Source: CAKSHC01 sp045631845 (lineage in GTDB: Bacteria > Bacillota > Clostridia > Oscillospirales > UMGS1783). From it: 39,021 nucleotides of DNA. Shown one piece after another: positions 1 through 7,018 of this stretch (within the stretch, counting starts at the first letter, position 1; each line of letters opens with the position of its first letter). A program made the translations under genes and the position numbers. Location: contig JAZQVM010000072.1 in assembly GCA_045631845.1 (NCBI GenBank), positions 1-39,021 on the forward strand, given 5' to 3'. The notes under the pieces were generated by a model that searched no databases, was not told the DNA's origin, and saw nothing but the letters and a program-made list of their open reading frames with translations.

Positions 1-2
1 TG

Positions 3-704
3 GTGATGGTCAAACTGACCCGAAACATCATCGGGCAGTATTCCAATGTCGGGTACCGTTACGACTCGGCCTCGGCCTCTTTGGGCGGGACGCTCAGCCA
101 TTCGTGGAGCGGCGGGTCGTCGGGCGGTTATCAGTATGTGGGCGAGCATGTGGTGTTCGAGAAGGAGTTTTGGGTGTCCCATAACGAGAACGGCACTTGT
201 GCGCTCACCCTCTCGGCGTGGTATGATGATACCTACATTTCCGAGCGTAGTATTTCTGCCGTTTCCTTTGAACTTCCTACCATTCCCCGCAAGGGCGAGA
301 TTTCGTCGGTCGCGGTGAGCGGGCAGGGGATCGAGGAGGGGCTGGTGGTCTTCTATAGTCGGCCCTCGAGCAACTTTATCTATGTGCTGGAGATGCATGC
401 GGGCGGACAGCTCATTTTCAGCCGCCAAGGTAACCTGTCAGGTGCTCCCATTACGCTGAGCGCGGCCGAACTGCTGGCACTGTACCGTGCGCTGGGACGT
501 GGGGGAAGTATTACCCTTCGTCTGCACACCGTCACAGCGCAAGGGGTGGGGATAGGCCGGAGTGACTATACCATGGCATCGGGCGGGCTGGGGAATATCC
601 ACCTGCGCCAAGGCGGCATGTGGCGCCGCGGTCTTCTGTATGTGGGTCGGTCGCCGGCGGTGGTTATGGTTCGGAAAAACGGAGTATGGGGGCCGGCACG
701 ATGA
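3..704 (+). CDS. Phage minor structural/tail protein (5' end cut by window)
   Basis: The frame is open from the first bases, so the true start probably lies upstream and this is the C-terminal part of a larger virion protein. The visible part is rich in Gly, Ser, Tyr and aromatic residues in a beta-sheet-like pattern. It carries a TIPRKGEIS stretch near residue 93, resembling the TIPR motif of siphophage minor structural proteins of the DUF859 kind. No catalytic motif is seen. The stop codon overlaps the next start (ATGA), so the two are translationally coupled. Its position before a tail-collar protein and a lysis cassette supports a tail-tip or fibre role. The family assignment is from memory of motif style and is moderate; a prophage structural role is more secure. 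Confidence 0.55.
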   Translation: MMVKLTRNIIGQYSNVGYRYDSASASLGGTLSHSWSGGSSGGYQYVGEHVVFEKEFWVSHNENGTCALTLSAWYDDTYISERSISAVSFELPTIPRKGEISSVAVSGQGIEEGLVVFYSRPSSNFIYVLEMHAGGQLIFSRQGNLSGAPITLSAAELLALYRALGRGGSITLRLHTVTAQGVGIGRSDYTMASGGLGNIHLRQGGMWRRGLLYVGRSPAVVMVRKNGVWGPAR

Positions 705-1171
705 CCGATTACGAACGCATCAAACGGGAGTACGATCTATCTTTGCTCCAAAAGAACGGGCTGTTGAATCGGATATATCCCGTCGGCAGTATCTACATGA
801 GCGTCAACGAGGTATCGCCTGCCGTCCTGTTCGGCGGCGTGTGGGAGCGCATCGAAAATGCCTTTTTGCTGGCGGCATCTTCCGCCCACCCGACAGGAGA
901 ACGCGGCGGCGAGGAGCGGGTCGCGCTGACAGAGGGGCAAATGCCTCACCATAAGCACTATCTGCTGGCCAGTGTGTTTCACAGCGGGACGGATAATGCC
1001 GAGCATCAGGTCCGTACCTGGACTACAGTGCCCGATACCGACCTGCCCTATGCCCTGCGTACGGCACCCGAGGACGCCAATTACGGGCGCAGTAGCGGTG
1101 CCGGCGGCGGGCAGTCCCATAACAATATGCCGCCCTACTTAAGCGTGTGTATGTGGGTAAGAATCAAGTAA
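701..1171 (+). CDS. Phage tail-collar / baseplate fibre protein
   Basis: This 156-residue protein starts at the ATG overlapping the previous stop by 4 bases. Near residue 25 it has YPVGSIYMS followed by GGVWERI, then GGEERVALTEGQMPHHKH, and it ends in HNNMPPYLSVCMWVR. This order (GSI, GG..W, LTE.QMP.H.H, HNNMPPY) is characteristic of collar-domain receptor-binding or baseplate proteins at the tail tip of Bacillota phages, where the His-rich segment usually binds metal in the trimer. It is short, essentially just the C-terminal collar module, which is normal for the family. It belongs to the late structural operon. An earlier in-frame start at 620 would run far into the upstream gene and is not preferred. 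Confidence 0.85.
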   Translation: MTDYERIKREYDLSLLQKNGLLNRIYPVGSIYMSVNEVSPAVLFGGVWERIENAFLLAASSAHPTGERGGEERVALTEGQMPHHKHYLLASVFHSGTDNAEHQVRTWTTVPDTDLPYALRTAPEDANYGRSSGAGGGQSHNNMPPYLSVCMWVRIK

Positions 1172-1182
1172 AGGAGAAGGAC

Positions 1183-1953
1183 ATGGACTACGAAAAGATA
1201 ATCGACGAGTTGATCGAGAAAAAATTGCAGGCGGCTTTGGAAACGCTGGAAAAGAAACGGGAACAGACGGCCGCCGCCTACGCTCAAAAGCGGGAGTCGG
1301 CTAAGGCCGAGCGGGAGGAACTGAGCCGCGGTGCTTACGCCGATTACGCTAAAAATATCGACCCCACCGGCGTGGAGTCGGAAAAAATAGCCGCCAAAGG
1401 ACTCAAGGATTCGGGCAAGACCGAAACGGCCAAGGTGGGCTATTACAATGTTTATCAGAATATGCTCTCGGCCATTCGCAACCAGACCGACGAGGCCTTG
1501 GCTTCTTTGAGCGAACAGGAGCAAAAGGCGCTGGCCGCCCTCGATGAGGCCGACACCAAAGCCCGCGATAACGCATATACTTTATTATTAGAAGAAAATA
1601 TCCGCCGTCAGGAAGCGGCGGCCAAGCAGGCCGAGGCCGACCGCCAGTACCAGCTTAAGGTGGAAGCGCAAGCCCAAAAGGCTGCGGCTACGGCCGCCAA
1701 AGCCAACAAAAGCGCCGGCGGCAGCGCTAAGAAGGAGACCGCCACAACCGTCACCGGCTATCCTGTAAACGGCGACGAGAAGACCAAATTCAACTGGCTC
1801 AAAAAGCAGTTAACGGCGCTGGCTTGGAGTGTTATGCCCGGTGAGGACAATCCCCGCAACCGCATCCGTACGCAGGCGCAGAAGTATCTGGATATTGCCT
1901 ACCGCGATCTGGATATCGATTCCTACAGCAAACTGCTGGATATCGTGGTGTAA
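1183..1953 (+). CDS. Hypothetical phage coiled-coil protein
   Basis: This 256-residue protein starts at ATG 1183 with the SD sequence AAAGGAGAAGG just upstream; an earlier frame start at 1147 would overlap the collar gene and lacks an SD. Residues 1-180 are almost entirely Glu, Lys, Ala and Gln with heptad-like spacing, predicting long coiled coils. An Ala/Lys linker follows (about 175-200), and then a compact C-terminal segment with Trp and Tyr residues (about 205-256). No signal peptide or membrane segment is seen. It lies between the tail-collar gene and the lysis cassette, so it could be a fibre-associated or baseplate accessory protein. I do not recognise the family and give no function. 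Confidence 0.7.
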   Translation: MDYEKIIDELIEKKLQAALETLEKKREQTAAAYAQKRESAKAEREELSRGAYADYAKNIDPTGVESEKIAAKGLKDSGKTETAKVGYYNVYQNMLSAIRNQTDEALASLSEQEQKALAALDEADTKARDNAYTLLLEENIRRQEAAAKQAEADRQYQLKVEAQAQKAAATAAKANKSAGGSAKKETATTVTGYPVNGDEKTKFNWLKKQLTALAWSVMPGEDNPRNRIRTQAQKYLDIAYRDLDIDSYSKLLDIVV

Positions 1954-1956
1954 GAG

Positions 1957-2214
1957 ATGGAAGCCAAAGAACTGGCGGTTTGCCAACAGCATTTTGACCG
2001 CATCGACGCCCGCCTGCATCACCTCGAACAGGCCGAGGCAGGACAGAACGCCCGCTTTTCGGATATGGCGGTGATGAACGCCCGTATGCATGAAAAACTC
2101 AACACCCTCGACGCTTCTCTCAAATCCCTCGTCCGTGCCCTGTGGGGTATTTCGGGTACTCTGCTGGCCTCGCTTTTGGGATTTGTGGTGTGGTATATCC
2201 AAGGGCTCTCTTAA
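1957..2214 (+). CDS. XhlA-like phage lysis accessory protein
   Basis: This 85-residue protein starts 3 bases after the previous stop. An amphipathic N-terminal region (QHFDRIDARLHHLEQAE and a second such helix to residue 60) is followed by one hydrophobic C-terminal helix (about residues 63-82, ending WYIQGLS). This two-part plan, a short coiled coil plus C-terminal membrane anchor, is that of XhlA-type haemolysin/lysis proteins, which sit in phage lysis cassettes and work with a holin. Gene order here (XhlA-like, holin, endolysin) fits. The sequence itself is weakly conserved in this family, so the call rests on architecture and context. Confidence 0.7.
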   Translation: MEAKELAVCQQHFDRIDARLHHLEQAEAGQNARFSDMAVMNARMHEKLNTLDASLKSLVRALWGISGTLLASLLGFVVWYIQGLS

Positions 2215-2216
2215 TA

Positions 2217-2429
2217 AAACCCAAACCTCTTTACCTCCCTCTGACGAGGGAGGTGGCAAGGCCAACGGCCTTGACGGAGGGAGAGAAAGGAACTCGGCAG
2301 GTACCGGTCTCTCCCCCTGTCGGCGAAGCCGACATCCCCCAGCACAAGGCATAAGTTCCGCTGACCAATCGTGCTGCGCACTCTTGGAGCGTCACTTATC
2401 GTCAGAGGGGGATAGAGAGGTTTGGATAG
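2217..2429 (-). repeat. Dispersed palindromic repeat, long form (copy 1)
   Basis: A noncoding stretch of about 210 bases made of nested inverted repeats. It is close to the reverse complement of 24331-24543 over its full length and shares most of its sequence with 8202-8449. Visible stems include GTCGGC/GCCGAC, CCTCCCTC/GAGGGAGG and the AAGGC/GCCTT type. This copy contains the roughly 60-base insert (with an ATAAGT/ACTTAT stem) that the 8.2-8.4 kb copies lack. It separates the XhlA-like gene from the holin and ends just before the holin SD. Confidence 0.9.
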
Positions 2430-2442
2430 AAAGGAGAAAATT

Positions 2443-2727
2443 ATGAAACACTTTTTAGGAATCAACTGGCTGGTTCGCATCAAGAACCCCGTCTTTTGGG
2501 GGCAGGTGGTGGTGGCGCTGTTCGTGCCCATGCTCACCCAAATGGGGTTAGTGTGGGATCAGATCACCACGTGGGGTATGCTGGGGCAGGTGATTTTGCA
2601 GGGGCTCTCCAACCCCGTCACGGTGGTGGCTATGCTCCTGTCGGTGTGGAACACCGTCAACGACCCCACCACCGCAGGACTCAAAGACAGCAGTCGGGCT
2701 TTGTCTTACGACAAGCCGAGTGAATAA
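2443..2727 (+). CDS. Phage holin, phi LC3 type
   Basis: This 94-residue protein starts at ATG 2443 behind AAAGGAGAAAATT. It opens KHFLGINWLVRIKNPVFW and has two hydrophobic helices (about residues 17-36 and 45-68) with a conserved NTVNDPTTAGLKDSS segment after the second. This combination (INWKVR-like start, NP.FW, DPTT.G..DS) is characteristic of the phi LC3 holin family. Holins form lesions in the membrane at lysis time, letting the endolysin reach peptidoglycan. The endolysin follows 18 bases downstream. Confidence 0.9.
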   Translation: MKHFLGINWLVRIKNPVFWGQVVVALFVPMLTQMGLVWDQITTWGMLGQVILQGLSNPVTVVAMLLSVWNTVNDPTTAGLKDSSRALSYDKPSE

Positions 2728-2745
2728 AGCAAGGGGGAATACCAT

Positions 2746-3579
2746 ATGAATCTTAGATATCCGGTAAACTATGTAGGCATTACCCAATACTACTCATCGG
2801 GGCATCGGGGCATTGACCTTGGCTGGCACATCACCACCGCCATCCCCATTCTGGCGGCGGCCGACGGGCTGGTTGTCGATTGCGGCACCGAGCCCACCTA
2901 CGGCGCCATCTACGCCGTGCTCCGCCACGAGCGGGAGGGCGGCTGGTGCTATACCCTCTACTGGCATCTGCGCTCGCTGGACGTGGTGCAGGGGCAGGCA
3001 GTGACCATGGGTCAGCGCATCGGCATCATGGGCGATACGGGGCTGGCCAACGGCGTGCATCTGCACTACGAAACCTGGCTGACCCCCGCCGCCTACACAA
3101 ACTGGCGCCTGAGCGATAAGGCGCAGTACGCCGTCGATCCGCGCACCGTTACCTATCTCTACCCCGACCAAGAGGTTGACCCCGACAGCCGCGGGGTGCA
3201 GTCCCTGCCCGAGCCGACGCCCCAACCCGAGCCCGATCCGTCGGCGCTGACGCTGACCAAAGAACCGCTCTATGCCTCGGCTTCGTCGGCGACCCCTGCC
3301 GGCTATGTCAGCGGCACCTATTGGCGGTGGGACGATGCCGTCATCGGCGGCCGCATCCGCATCACCAACGCCCCCGAGCGCATCGGCGTGGCAGGGCAGG
3401 TGACCGGCTGGATCAACACCCCCACCGCCGCCCGCAAAACCTACACCGTGGCGGCCGGCGATACCCTATCGGCCATTGCCGCCCGTAACGGGCTGACGCT
3501 GGCGCAGATCATTGCCTTGAATCCGCAGATCACAAATCCGAACTTGATCTATGTGGGGCAAACGGTCTATCTGTCATAA
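2746..3579 (+). CDS. Endolysin: M23 metallopeptidase with C-terminal LysM
   Basis: This 277-residue protein has an N-terminal M23 (lysostaphin/LytM-type) peptidase domain, about residues 10-145, with the zinc ligand motifs HRGID (His20, Asp24) and HLH (His105, His107) and a further His at 74. A Pro/Glu-rich linker follows (about 153-165), then an SH3-like beta segment (about 168-228), and a LysM peptidoglycan-binding domain (about 231-277: YTVAAGDTLSAIA, NPNLIYVGQ). No signal peptide is present, as expected for a holin-dependent endolysin. It should cleave peptide cross-links of peptidoglycan at phage release. The SD is a weak AAGGGGG. It closes the phage late operon. Confidence 0.92.
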   Translation: MNLRYPVNYVGITQYYSSGHRGIDLGWHITTAIPILAAADGLVVDCGTEPTYGAIYAVLRHEREGGWCYTLYWHLRSLDVVQGQAVTMGQRIGIMGDTGLANGVHLHYETWLTPAAYTNWRLSDKAQYAVDPRTVTYLYPDQEVDPDSRGVQSLPEPTPQPEPDPSALTLTKEPLYASASSATPAGYVSGTYWRWDDAVIGGRIRITNAPERIGVAGQVTGWINTPTAARKTYTVAAGDTLSAIAARNGLTLAQIIALNPQITNPNLIYVGQTVYLS

Positions 3580-3590
3580 AAGGAGTGCTT

Positions 3591-3796
3591 GAGGCACACA
3601 TCCTTATGGAGTGTGCCTCAGCGATATTCGTGCAAGCACGAGCGATATAACCAAGGTTGCGATATACGGTAACCCGTGCGATATACGGCTTATGCCGTGT
3701 GACGGGCACGAATATCATATCGCAAAAGCCGCAAGGCTTTTATATCGCATTTGCCTTGGCAAATATATCGCTGTGAGACCTGTCTCACAATATCGC
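3591..3796 (+). repeat. Array of short hairpins punctuated by GCGATAT / ATATCGC
   Basis: After an outer stem GAGGCACAC/GTGTGCCTC (3591-3619) the sequence carries GCGATAT four times (3621, 3642, 3659, 3678) and then its reverse complement ATATCGC four times (3717, 3742, 3765, 3790). Between consecutive blocks sit different small hairpins, such as GTGC/GCAC, AACC/GGTT, ACGGC/GCCGT, AAAAGCC/GGCTTTT, ATTTGCC/GGCAAAT and GTGAGAC/GTCTCAC. The whole array can fold as one nested stem with side hairpins. No convincing gene lies between 3580 and 3899; the frame at 3611-3847 merely crosses this array. Confidence 0.85.
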
Positions 3797-3858
3797 TATA
3801 TAAGAGTCTCTGTTATGGCCTTCTTTTTGTGGCAAGGTAAGAAGTAAGAGGTTAGGAA

Positions 3859-3887
3859 TTGTCACCAAGGAAAAATTATGGTAAAAT
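3859..3887 (+). promoter_or_regulatory. Promoter of the barnase-barstar operon
   Basis: TTGTCA (3859-3864) and TAAAAT (3882-3887) are separated by 17 bases, followed directly by AAGGAG and the toxin ATG at 3900. The very short leader implies the operon has its own promoter independent of the phage lysis genes. Confidence 0.6.
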
Positions 3888-3899
3888 AAAGGAGATAGC

Positions 3900-4466
3900 A
3901 TGAGTATACATGCAGCAATGATGGAGGCCATTGAGAAGGGATATATATGGCGGCCGCAACTCAAAAGAAGTACGAATTATAAACATTGGCTTAGCAAGCA
4001 AGATGCCCATCGGTGTCTTGCTTGTGGGGATATGCATGGAAAGATATGGCACATATATGAGATGCCGGACATTGAGCCACCGATGCACCCAAACGGTCGT
4101 TGTAAAATTGTACCAATGGGGGCGATTTCTGTCGGAACGGCAACCATGCACGGACAAGCCGGTGCCGATTGGGTAGTAAAAAAGACAGGCGAATTGCCCG
4201 ATTATTATGTATCACAAGAGGAGGCCGAACAAGCCGGTTGGCGTGCGGGGAAATGGCCGAGCAATTTTATTTCCGATAAAATGATTGGTGGCGGGATATA
4301 CAAAAATAAAGATGGGCACTTGCCTGAAGCATCCGGCCGAATTTGGTATGAAGCCGATATCAATTATGAAACGGGTAGACGAAACAACTGTCGCTTTCTT
4401 TATTCTAATGACGGATTGATGTTTGTGACCTACGATCACTATGAAACCTTTTATGAAATCACCTAA
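3900..4466 (+). CDS. Barnase-family ribonuclease toxin with MuF-like N-terminal segment
   Basis: This is a 188-residue protein. Residues about 97-188 are a barnase (microbial RNase) domain: LPDYYVSQEEAEQAGW, IGGGIYKNKDGHLP, WYEADINY, and the ending YDHYETF. The barnase catalytic set is intact: Glu151 (barnase Glu73), Arg161 (Arg83), Arg165 (Arg87) and His180 (His102). Residues about 35-72 have Cys39-X2-Cys42, HGKIW, then PPMHPNGRC with His63 and Cys68, the zinc-binding end of MuF/SPP1 gp7-type phage head proteins. Only this tail of the MuF domain remains; the gene starts with a good SD (GGAGA) and nothing upstream is in frame. No signal peptide is present. Two barstar genes follow at 13-base spacings. 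MuF-toxin fusions are known polymorphic toxins of temperate phages. Base composition is AT-richer than the neighbours. Confidence 0.92.
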   Translation: MSIHAAMMEAIEKGYIWRPQLKRSTNYKHWLSKQDAHRCLACGDMHGKIWHIYEMPDIEPPMHPNGRCKIVPMGAISVGTATMHGQAGADWVVKKTGELPDYYVSQEEAEQAGWRAGKWPSNFISDKMIGGGIYKNKDGHLPEASGRIWYEADINYETGRRNNCRFLYSNDGLMFVTYDHYETFYEIT

Positions 4467-4479
4467 AGGAGAACCCGAA

Positions 4480-4767
4480 ATGAAAACCGTATACTTGGAT
4501 TTAACAGACTGCAAGCATTTATACGATCTGCATGAACGCATCCGAGTGGCCTTTGACTTTCCCGAATGGTACGGAAAAAATTGGAACGCCTTTTGGGATC
4601 TTTTATGGAGCGAGTGTGATGCGGATCAGGTCATTATCATTGGCGAGTATACTATGCCCAAGGAGTTTGATAAGCAGTTGGCTATGATGCACGAAACTTT
4701 AGATGAGTTAAGCGAGTGGCGAAAAAAGATGCATTTTAATGACTTTTCCTATGAGATCAGAAATTGA
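4480..4767 (+). CDS. Barstar-family RNase inhibitor, copy 1
   Basis: This 95-residue immunity protein matches barstar in its key helix: PEWYGKNWNAFWDLLW corresponds to the barstar segment that plugs the barnase active site, and Asp40 corresponds to barstar Asp39. The residue matching barstar Asp35 is Asn36 here. It starts at ATG 4480 behind AAAGGAG, 13 bases after the toxin stop, so it should be co-expressed with it and neutralise it in the cytoplasm. It is 85% identical (81 of 95) to the next gene, and the first 49 residues differ at one position only. Confidence 0.93.
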   Translation: MKTVYLDLTDCKHLYDLHERIRVAFDFPEWYGKNWNAFWDLLWSECDADQVIIIGEYTMPKEFDKQLAMMHETLDELSEWRKKMHFNDFSYEIRN

Positions 4768-4779
4768 GAGGCAAGAATC

Positions 4780-5067
4780 ATGAAAACCGTATACTTGGAT
4801 TTAACAGACTGCAAGCATTTATACGATCTGCACGAACGCATCCGAGTGGCCTTTGACTTTCCCGAATGGTACGGGAAAAATTGGAGTGCCTTTTGGGATC
4901 TTTTATGGAGTGAGTGTGATGCCGATCGGGTCATTATTACCGGCGAGCATACTATGCCCAAGGAATTCGATATGTCTTTAGCTAAAATGCATGAAATATT
5001 AGAACGAGAAAAGCAATGGCGAAAAAAGATGCATTTTAATGACTTTTCCTATGAGATTCGCAGTTAA
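4780..5067 (+). CDS. Barstar-family RNase inhibitor, copy 2 (tandem duplicate)
   Basis: This 95-residue protein lies 12 bases after copy 1 and is nearly the same sequence at both ends. The barstar interface helix is kept (YGKNWSAFWDLLW, Asp40), with Ser36 in place of Asn36. Differences from copy 1 are concentrated at residues 65-79, where 9 of the 14 changes fall, in the helix just before the last strand. Both copies have intact frames and start sites, so both are probably functional. The second copy may cover a different barnase variant or raise the dose; which is unknown. Confidence 0.92.
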   Translation: MKTVYLDLTDCKHLYDLHERIRVAFDFPEWYGKNWSAFWDLLWSECDADRVIITGEHTMPKEFDMSLAKMHEILEREKQWRKKMHFNDFSYEIRS

Positions 5068-5136
5068 GGGGGCAACAAAGATGGATCCGTCCAGTAAGCA
5101 CCTCATCCGTCTGCTTCGCTTTCCCTGAATTTATTG

Positions 5137-5165
5137 TTGACAAGAGGGATTCTTACCTATATAAT
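5137..5165 (+). promoter_or_regulatory. Consensus promoter of the lysine-riboswitch operon
   Basis: A perfect TTGACA (5137-5142), 17-base spacer and perfect TATAAT (5160-5165), with the riboswitch starting a few bases downstream. The preceding stretch 5068-5136 holds only a 15-codon frame (5081-5128) that I do not support as a gene. Confidence 0.9.
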
Positions 5166-5170
5166 AAAAA

Positions 5171-5329
5171 CACCATAGAGGTGCGGGCTTCATCAGTACC
5201 GTTCGTGCTTGGCAAATGCCGGGCGGGAAAGGGGAGGCCGCCGAAGCGGTCGGTGCCGCCAAGCGCCGAGTCGCTGGGCTGCGGGGAAATACCTTGCAGA
5301 CTGTCGCTTTTGCGTTGTGCTATGTGTGG
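5171..5329 (+). promoter_or_regulatory. Lysine riboswitch (L box)
   Basis: The leader shows the conserved lysine aptamer landmarks in order: ATAGAGGTGCG (5175), CATCAGTA, GGGAAAGGGGAGGCCGCCGAAGC broken across 5224-5246, GCTGGGCTGC, and GACTGTCGC (about 5299-5307). The outer stem closes with ATAG (5175-5178) pairing CTAT (5320-5323). An intrinsic terminator follows at once. CCATAG (5173-5178) can alternatively pair with CTATGG (5334-5339) at the base of that terminator, a plausible antiterminator. Lysine binding is therefore expected to stop transcription of the downstream importer, predicting lysine (or a related cation) as its substrate. Confidence 0.92.
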
Positions 5330-5337
5330 TAATCTAT

Positions 5338-5366
5338 GGACAGCGCACCGCTGTCCTTTTTATTTT
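5338..5366 (+). terminator. Riboswitch expression-platform terminator
   Basis: The 8-bp stem GGACAGCG / CGCTGTCC has a 3-base loop followed by TTTTTATTTT, directly 3' of the lysine aptamer and before the SD of the transporter gene. Confidence 0.9.
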
Positions 5367-5382
5367 GAAAGGAAGAACAATC

Positions 5383-6219
5383 ATGAAGAAGATCGTATCC
5401 CTCATTTTGGTGGCCCTGCTGGCCCTCTCTCTTGCCGCCTGCGGCAACGCCGCGCCCAAGACCGGCGTGGAAGACGGTGTGCTCACCGTGGCCATGGAAT
5501 GTGCCTACGCCCCCTACAACTGGACGCAGGCCGACGATGCCAACGGCGCCGTGCCCATCAAGGACTCCAATGAATACGCCAATGGCTATGATGTCATGAT
5601 GGCTAAGAAACTCTGCGAAGCCAACGGCTGGACCCTCGAGGTCGTTCGCCTCGATTGGGACGGGCTGATCCCCGCCGTTATGTCGGGTCAGGTCGATGCC
5701 GTTATCGCCGGCCAGTCGATGACCGCCGAGCGCATGGAGCAGGTCGATTTCGCCGGCCCCTATCTGTATGCCACCATCTGCTGCTTGGTTAAGGCCGACG
5801 GCCCGCTGGCTTCCGCCACTAAGATCAGCGATTTCTCGGGCTACCGTTGCACCAGCCAGATGAGCACCATCTGGTACGATTCCTGCCTGCCTCAGATCGA
5901 GGGCGCCGATATCCAAACGGCTAAGGACAGCGCCTCCACCATGCTCATGGCGCTGAGCACGGGCGATGTGGACTTTGTCTGCACCGATATGCCCACCGCT
6001 ACCGCCGCTCTGATCGCCTTCCCCGAATTTAAGCTCATCGAGTTTGAGGGCGAGAACGGCTTTGAGGTGTCGGACGAGGATGTCAACATCGGCATCTCGG
6101 TCAAGAAGGGCAACACCGAACTCAAGTCCAAGCTCGACGCCGTTTTGTCCACCATGAACGAGGCCGCCTTCAACACCATGATGGCCGAAGCCATCGCCGT
6201 TCAGCCCCTGAGCGAGTAA
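5383..6219 (+). CDS. Amino-acid ABC transporter, substrate-binding lipoprotein (probably lysine)
   Basis: This 278-residue lipoprotein starts at ATG 5383 behind AAAGGAAG; longer frames upstream run through the riboswitch and are discarded. The signal peptide ends in a lipobox LAAC with lipidated Cys20. The mature part is a family-3 periplasmic-type binding protein: GVLTVAMECAYAPYNW at the start, NGYDVMMAKKLCE, SGQVDAVIAGQSMTAERMEQVDF (split across about residues 105-127) and a second lobe with VNIGISVKKGN. It should capture an amino acid outside the membrane and deliver it to the permease encoded 4 bases downstream. The lysine riboswitch in the leader is the evidence for lysine; the protein alone would only say polar amino acid. 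Confidence 0.93.
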   Translation: MKKIVSLILVALLALSLAACGNAAPKTGVEDGVLTVAMECAYAPYNWTQADDANGAVPIKDSNEYANGYDVMMAKKLCEANGWTLEVVRLDWDGLIPAVMSGQVDAVIAGQSMTAERMEQVDFAGPYLYATICCLVKADGPLASATKISDFSGYRCTSQMSTIWYDSCLPQIEGADIQTAKDSASTMLMALSTGDVDFVCTDMPTATAALIAFPEFKLIEFEGENGFEVSDEDVNIGISVKKGNTELKSKLDAVLSTMNEAAFNTMMAEAIAVQPLSE

Positions 6220-6223
6220 GCGT

Positions 6224-7018
6224 ATGACCGTATTTGAAAAACTGATTGCCGACATTGGCAAGCAATGGGCAACCTACGCCCCCCAATATCTCGGCGGCGC
6301 ATGGAACACCATCAAACTGGCCGTCGTGGCTACCGCCGTGGGCTGTATCATCGGCCTGATCTGCGGCATTTTGCAAACGATTCCCTATGCCAAATCGGAT
6401 AACCCCTTCAAAAAGGGTGTTATCTGGGTAGTGCGGGGCATCATCCGTGCCTATGTGGAGATTTTCCGCGGCACGCCGATGATCTTGCAGGCCATCTTCG
6501 TCTATTTCGGTATCCCGTACTTTTTTAATGCTCCTGTCGATATGATCACCGCCGCCTACCTGGTGGTGTCCATCAATACGGGAGCCTATATGGCCGAAAC
6601 GGTGCGCGGCGGCATTTTGTCCATCGACCCTGGTCAGACCGAGGGTGCCAAAGCCATCGGCATGAACCATGTTAAGACCATGACCCATGTCATTCTGCCG
6701 CAGACGTTGCGCAACATCCTGCCGCAGATCGGTAACAATCTGATTATCAATATCAAGGATACCTCGGTCATGTTCGTCATCGGCTATGCCGAACTGTTCG
6801 CCGTACATAAGGCGGTTACCGGCTCCAACTACCTGTACTTCCCCTCGGCCGTGATCGAGATGGTTATGTACCTGTGCATGACAATCTTCTTCTCGCTGTT
6901 GCTGCGCTTGTGGGAGAAGATGATGGATGGGCATAAGAATTACGACGTGTCCACCACCGATACCTTGGCCCACACCAGCGGTATGACCACCTATGTCAAG
7001 AAGAAGGGGGCGAGATGA
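6224..7018 (+). CDS. Amino-acid ABC transporter permease (HisM/GlnP family)
   Basis: This 264-residue membrane protein has about five hydrophobic helices. It carries the family signature EIFRGTPMILQAIFVYFG (about residues 79-96) and the cytoplasmic EAA loop GAKAIGMNHVKTMTHVILPQ, where the ATPase docks. A single gene is present, so the translocation pore is presumably a homodimer. It begins 4 bases after the binding protein and its stop overlaps the ATPase start (ATGATG). The N-terminal loop after the first helix is longer than in many GlnP proteins (IPYAKSDNPFKKG). It is part of the lysine-riboswitch operon. Confidence 0.93.
   Translation: MTVFEKLIADIGKQWATYAPQYLGGAWNTIKLAVVATAVGCIIGLICGILQTIPYAKSDNPFKKGVIWVVRGIIRAYVEIFRGTPMILQAIFVYFGIPYFFNAPVDMITAAYLVVSINTGAYMAETVRGGILSIDPGQTEGAKAIGMNHVKTMTHVILPQTLRNILPQIGNNLIINIKDTSVMFVIGYAELFAVHKAVTGSNYLYFPSAVIEMVMYLCMTIFFSLLLRLWEKMMDGHKNYDVSTTDTLAHTSGMTTYVKKKGAR

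Noticed and set aside
3621..3796. Possible CRISPR array
   Set aside because: The repeated blocks are 7 bases with 10-18-base gaps that themselves fold into hairpins. The second half is inverted, and no cas gene is present.
3611..3847. 78-codon frame across the hairpin array
   Set aside because: It only reads through the repeats, lacks an SD, and gives a low-complexity product.
5081..5128. 15-codon frame with an SD-like AAGGGGG after the second barstar
   Set aside because: It is too short and unrecognised, possibly a remnant; nothing supports expression as a gene.
3580..5400. Prophage attachment site or integrase
   Set aside because: I looked for a tRNA end, direct repeats or an integrase at the prophage boundary and found none; the left boundary lies outside the window.
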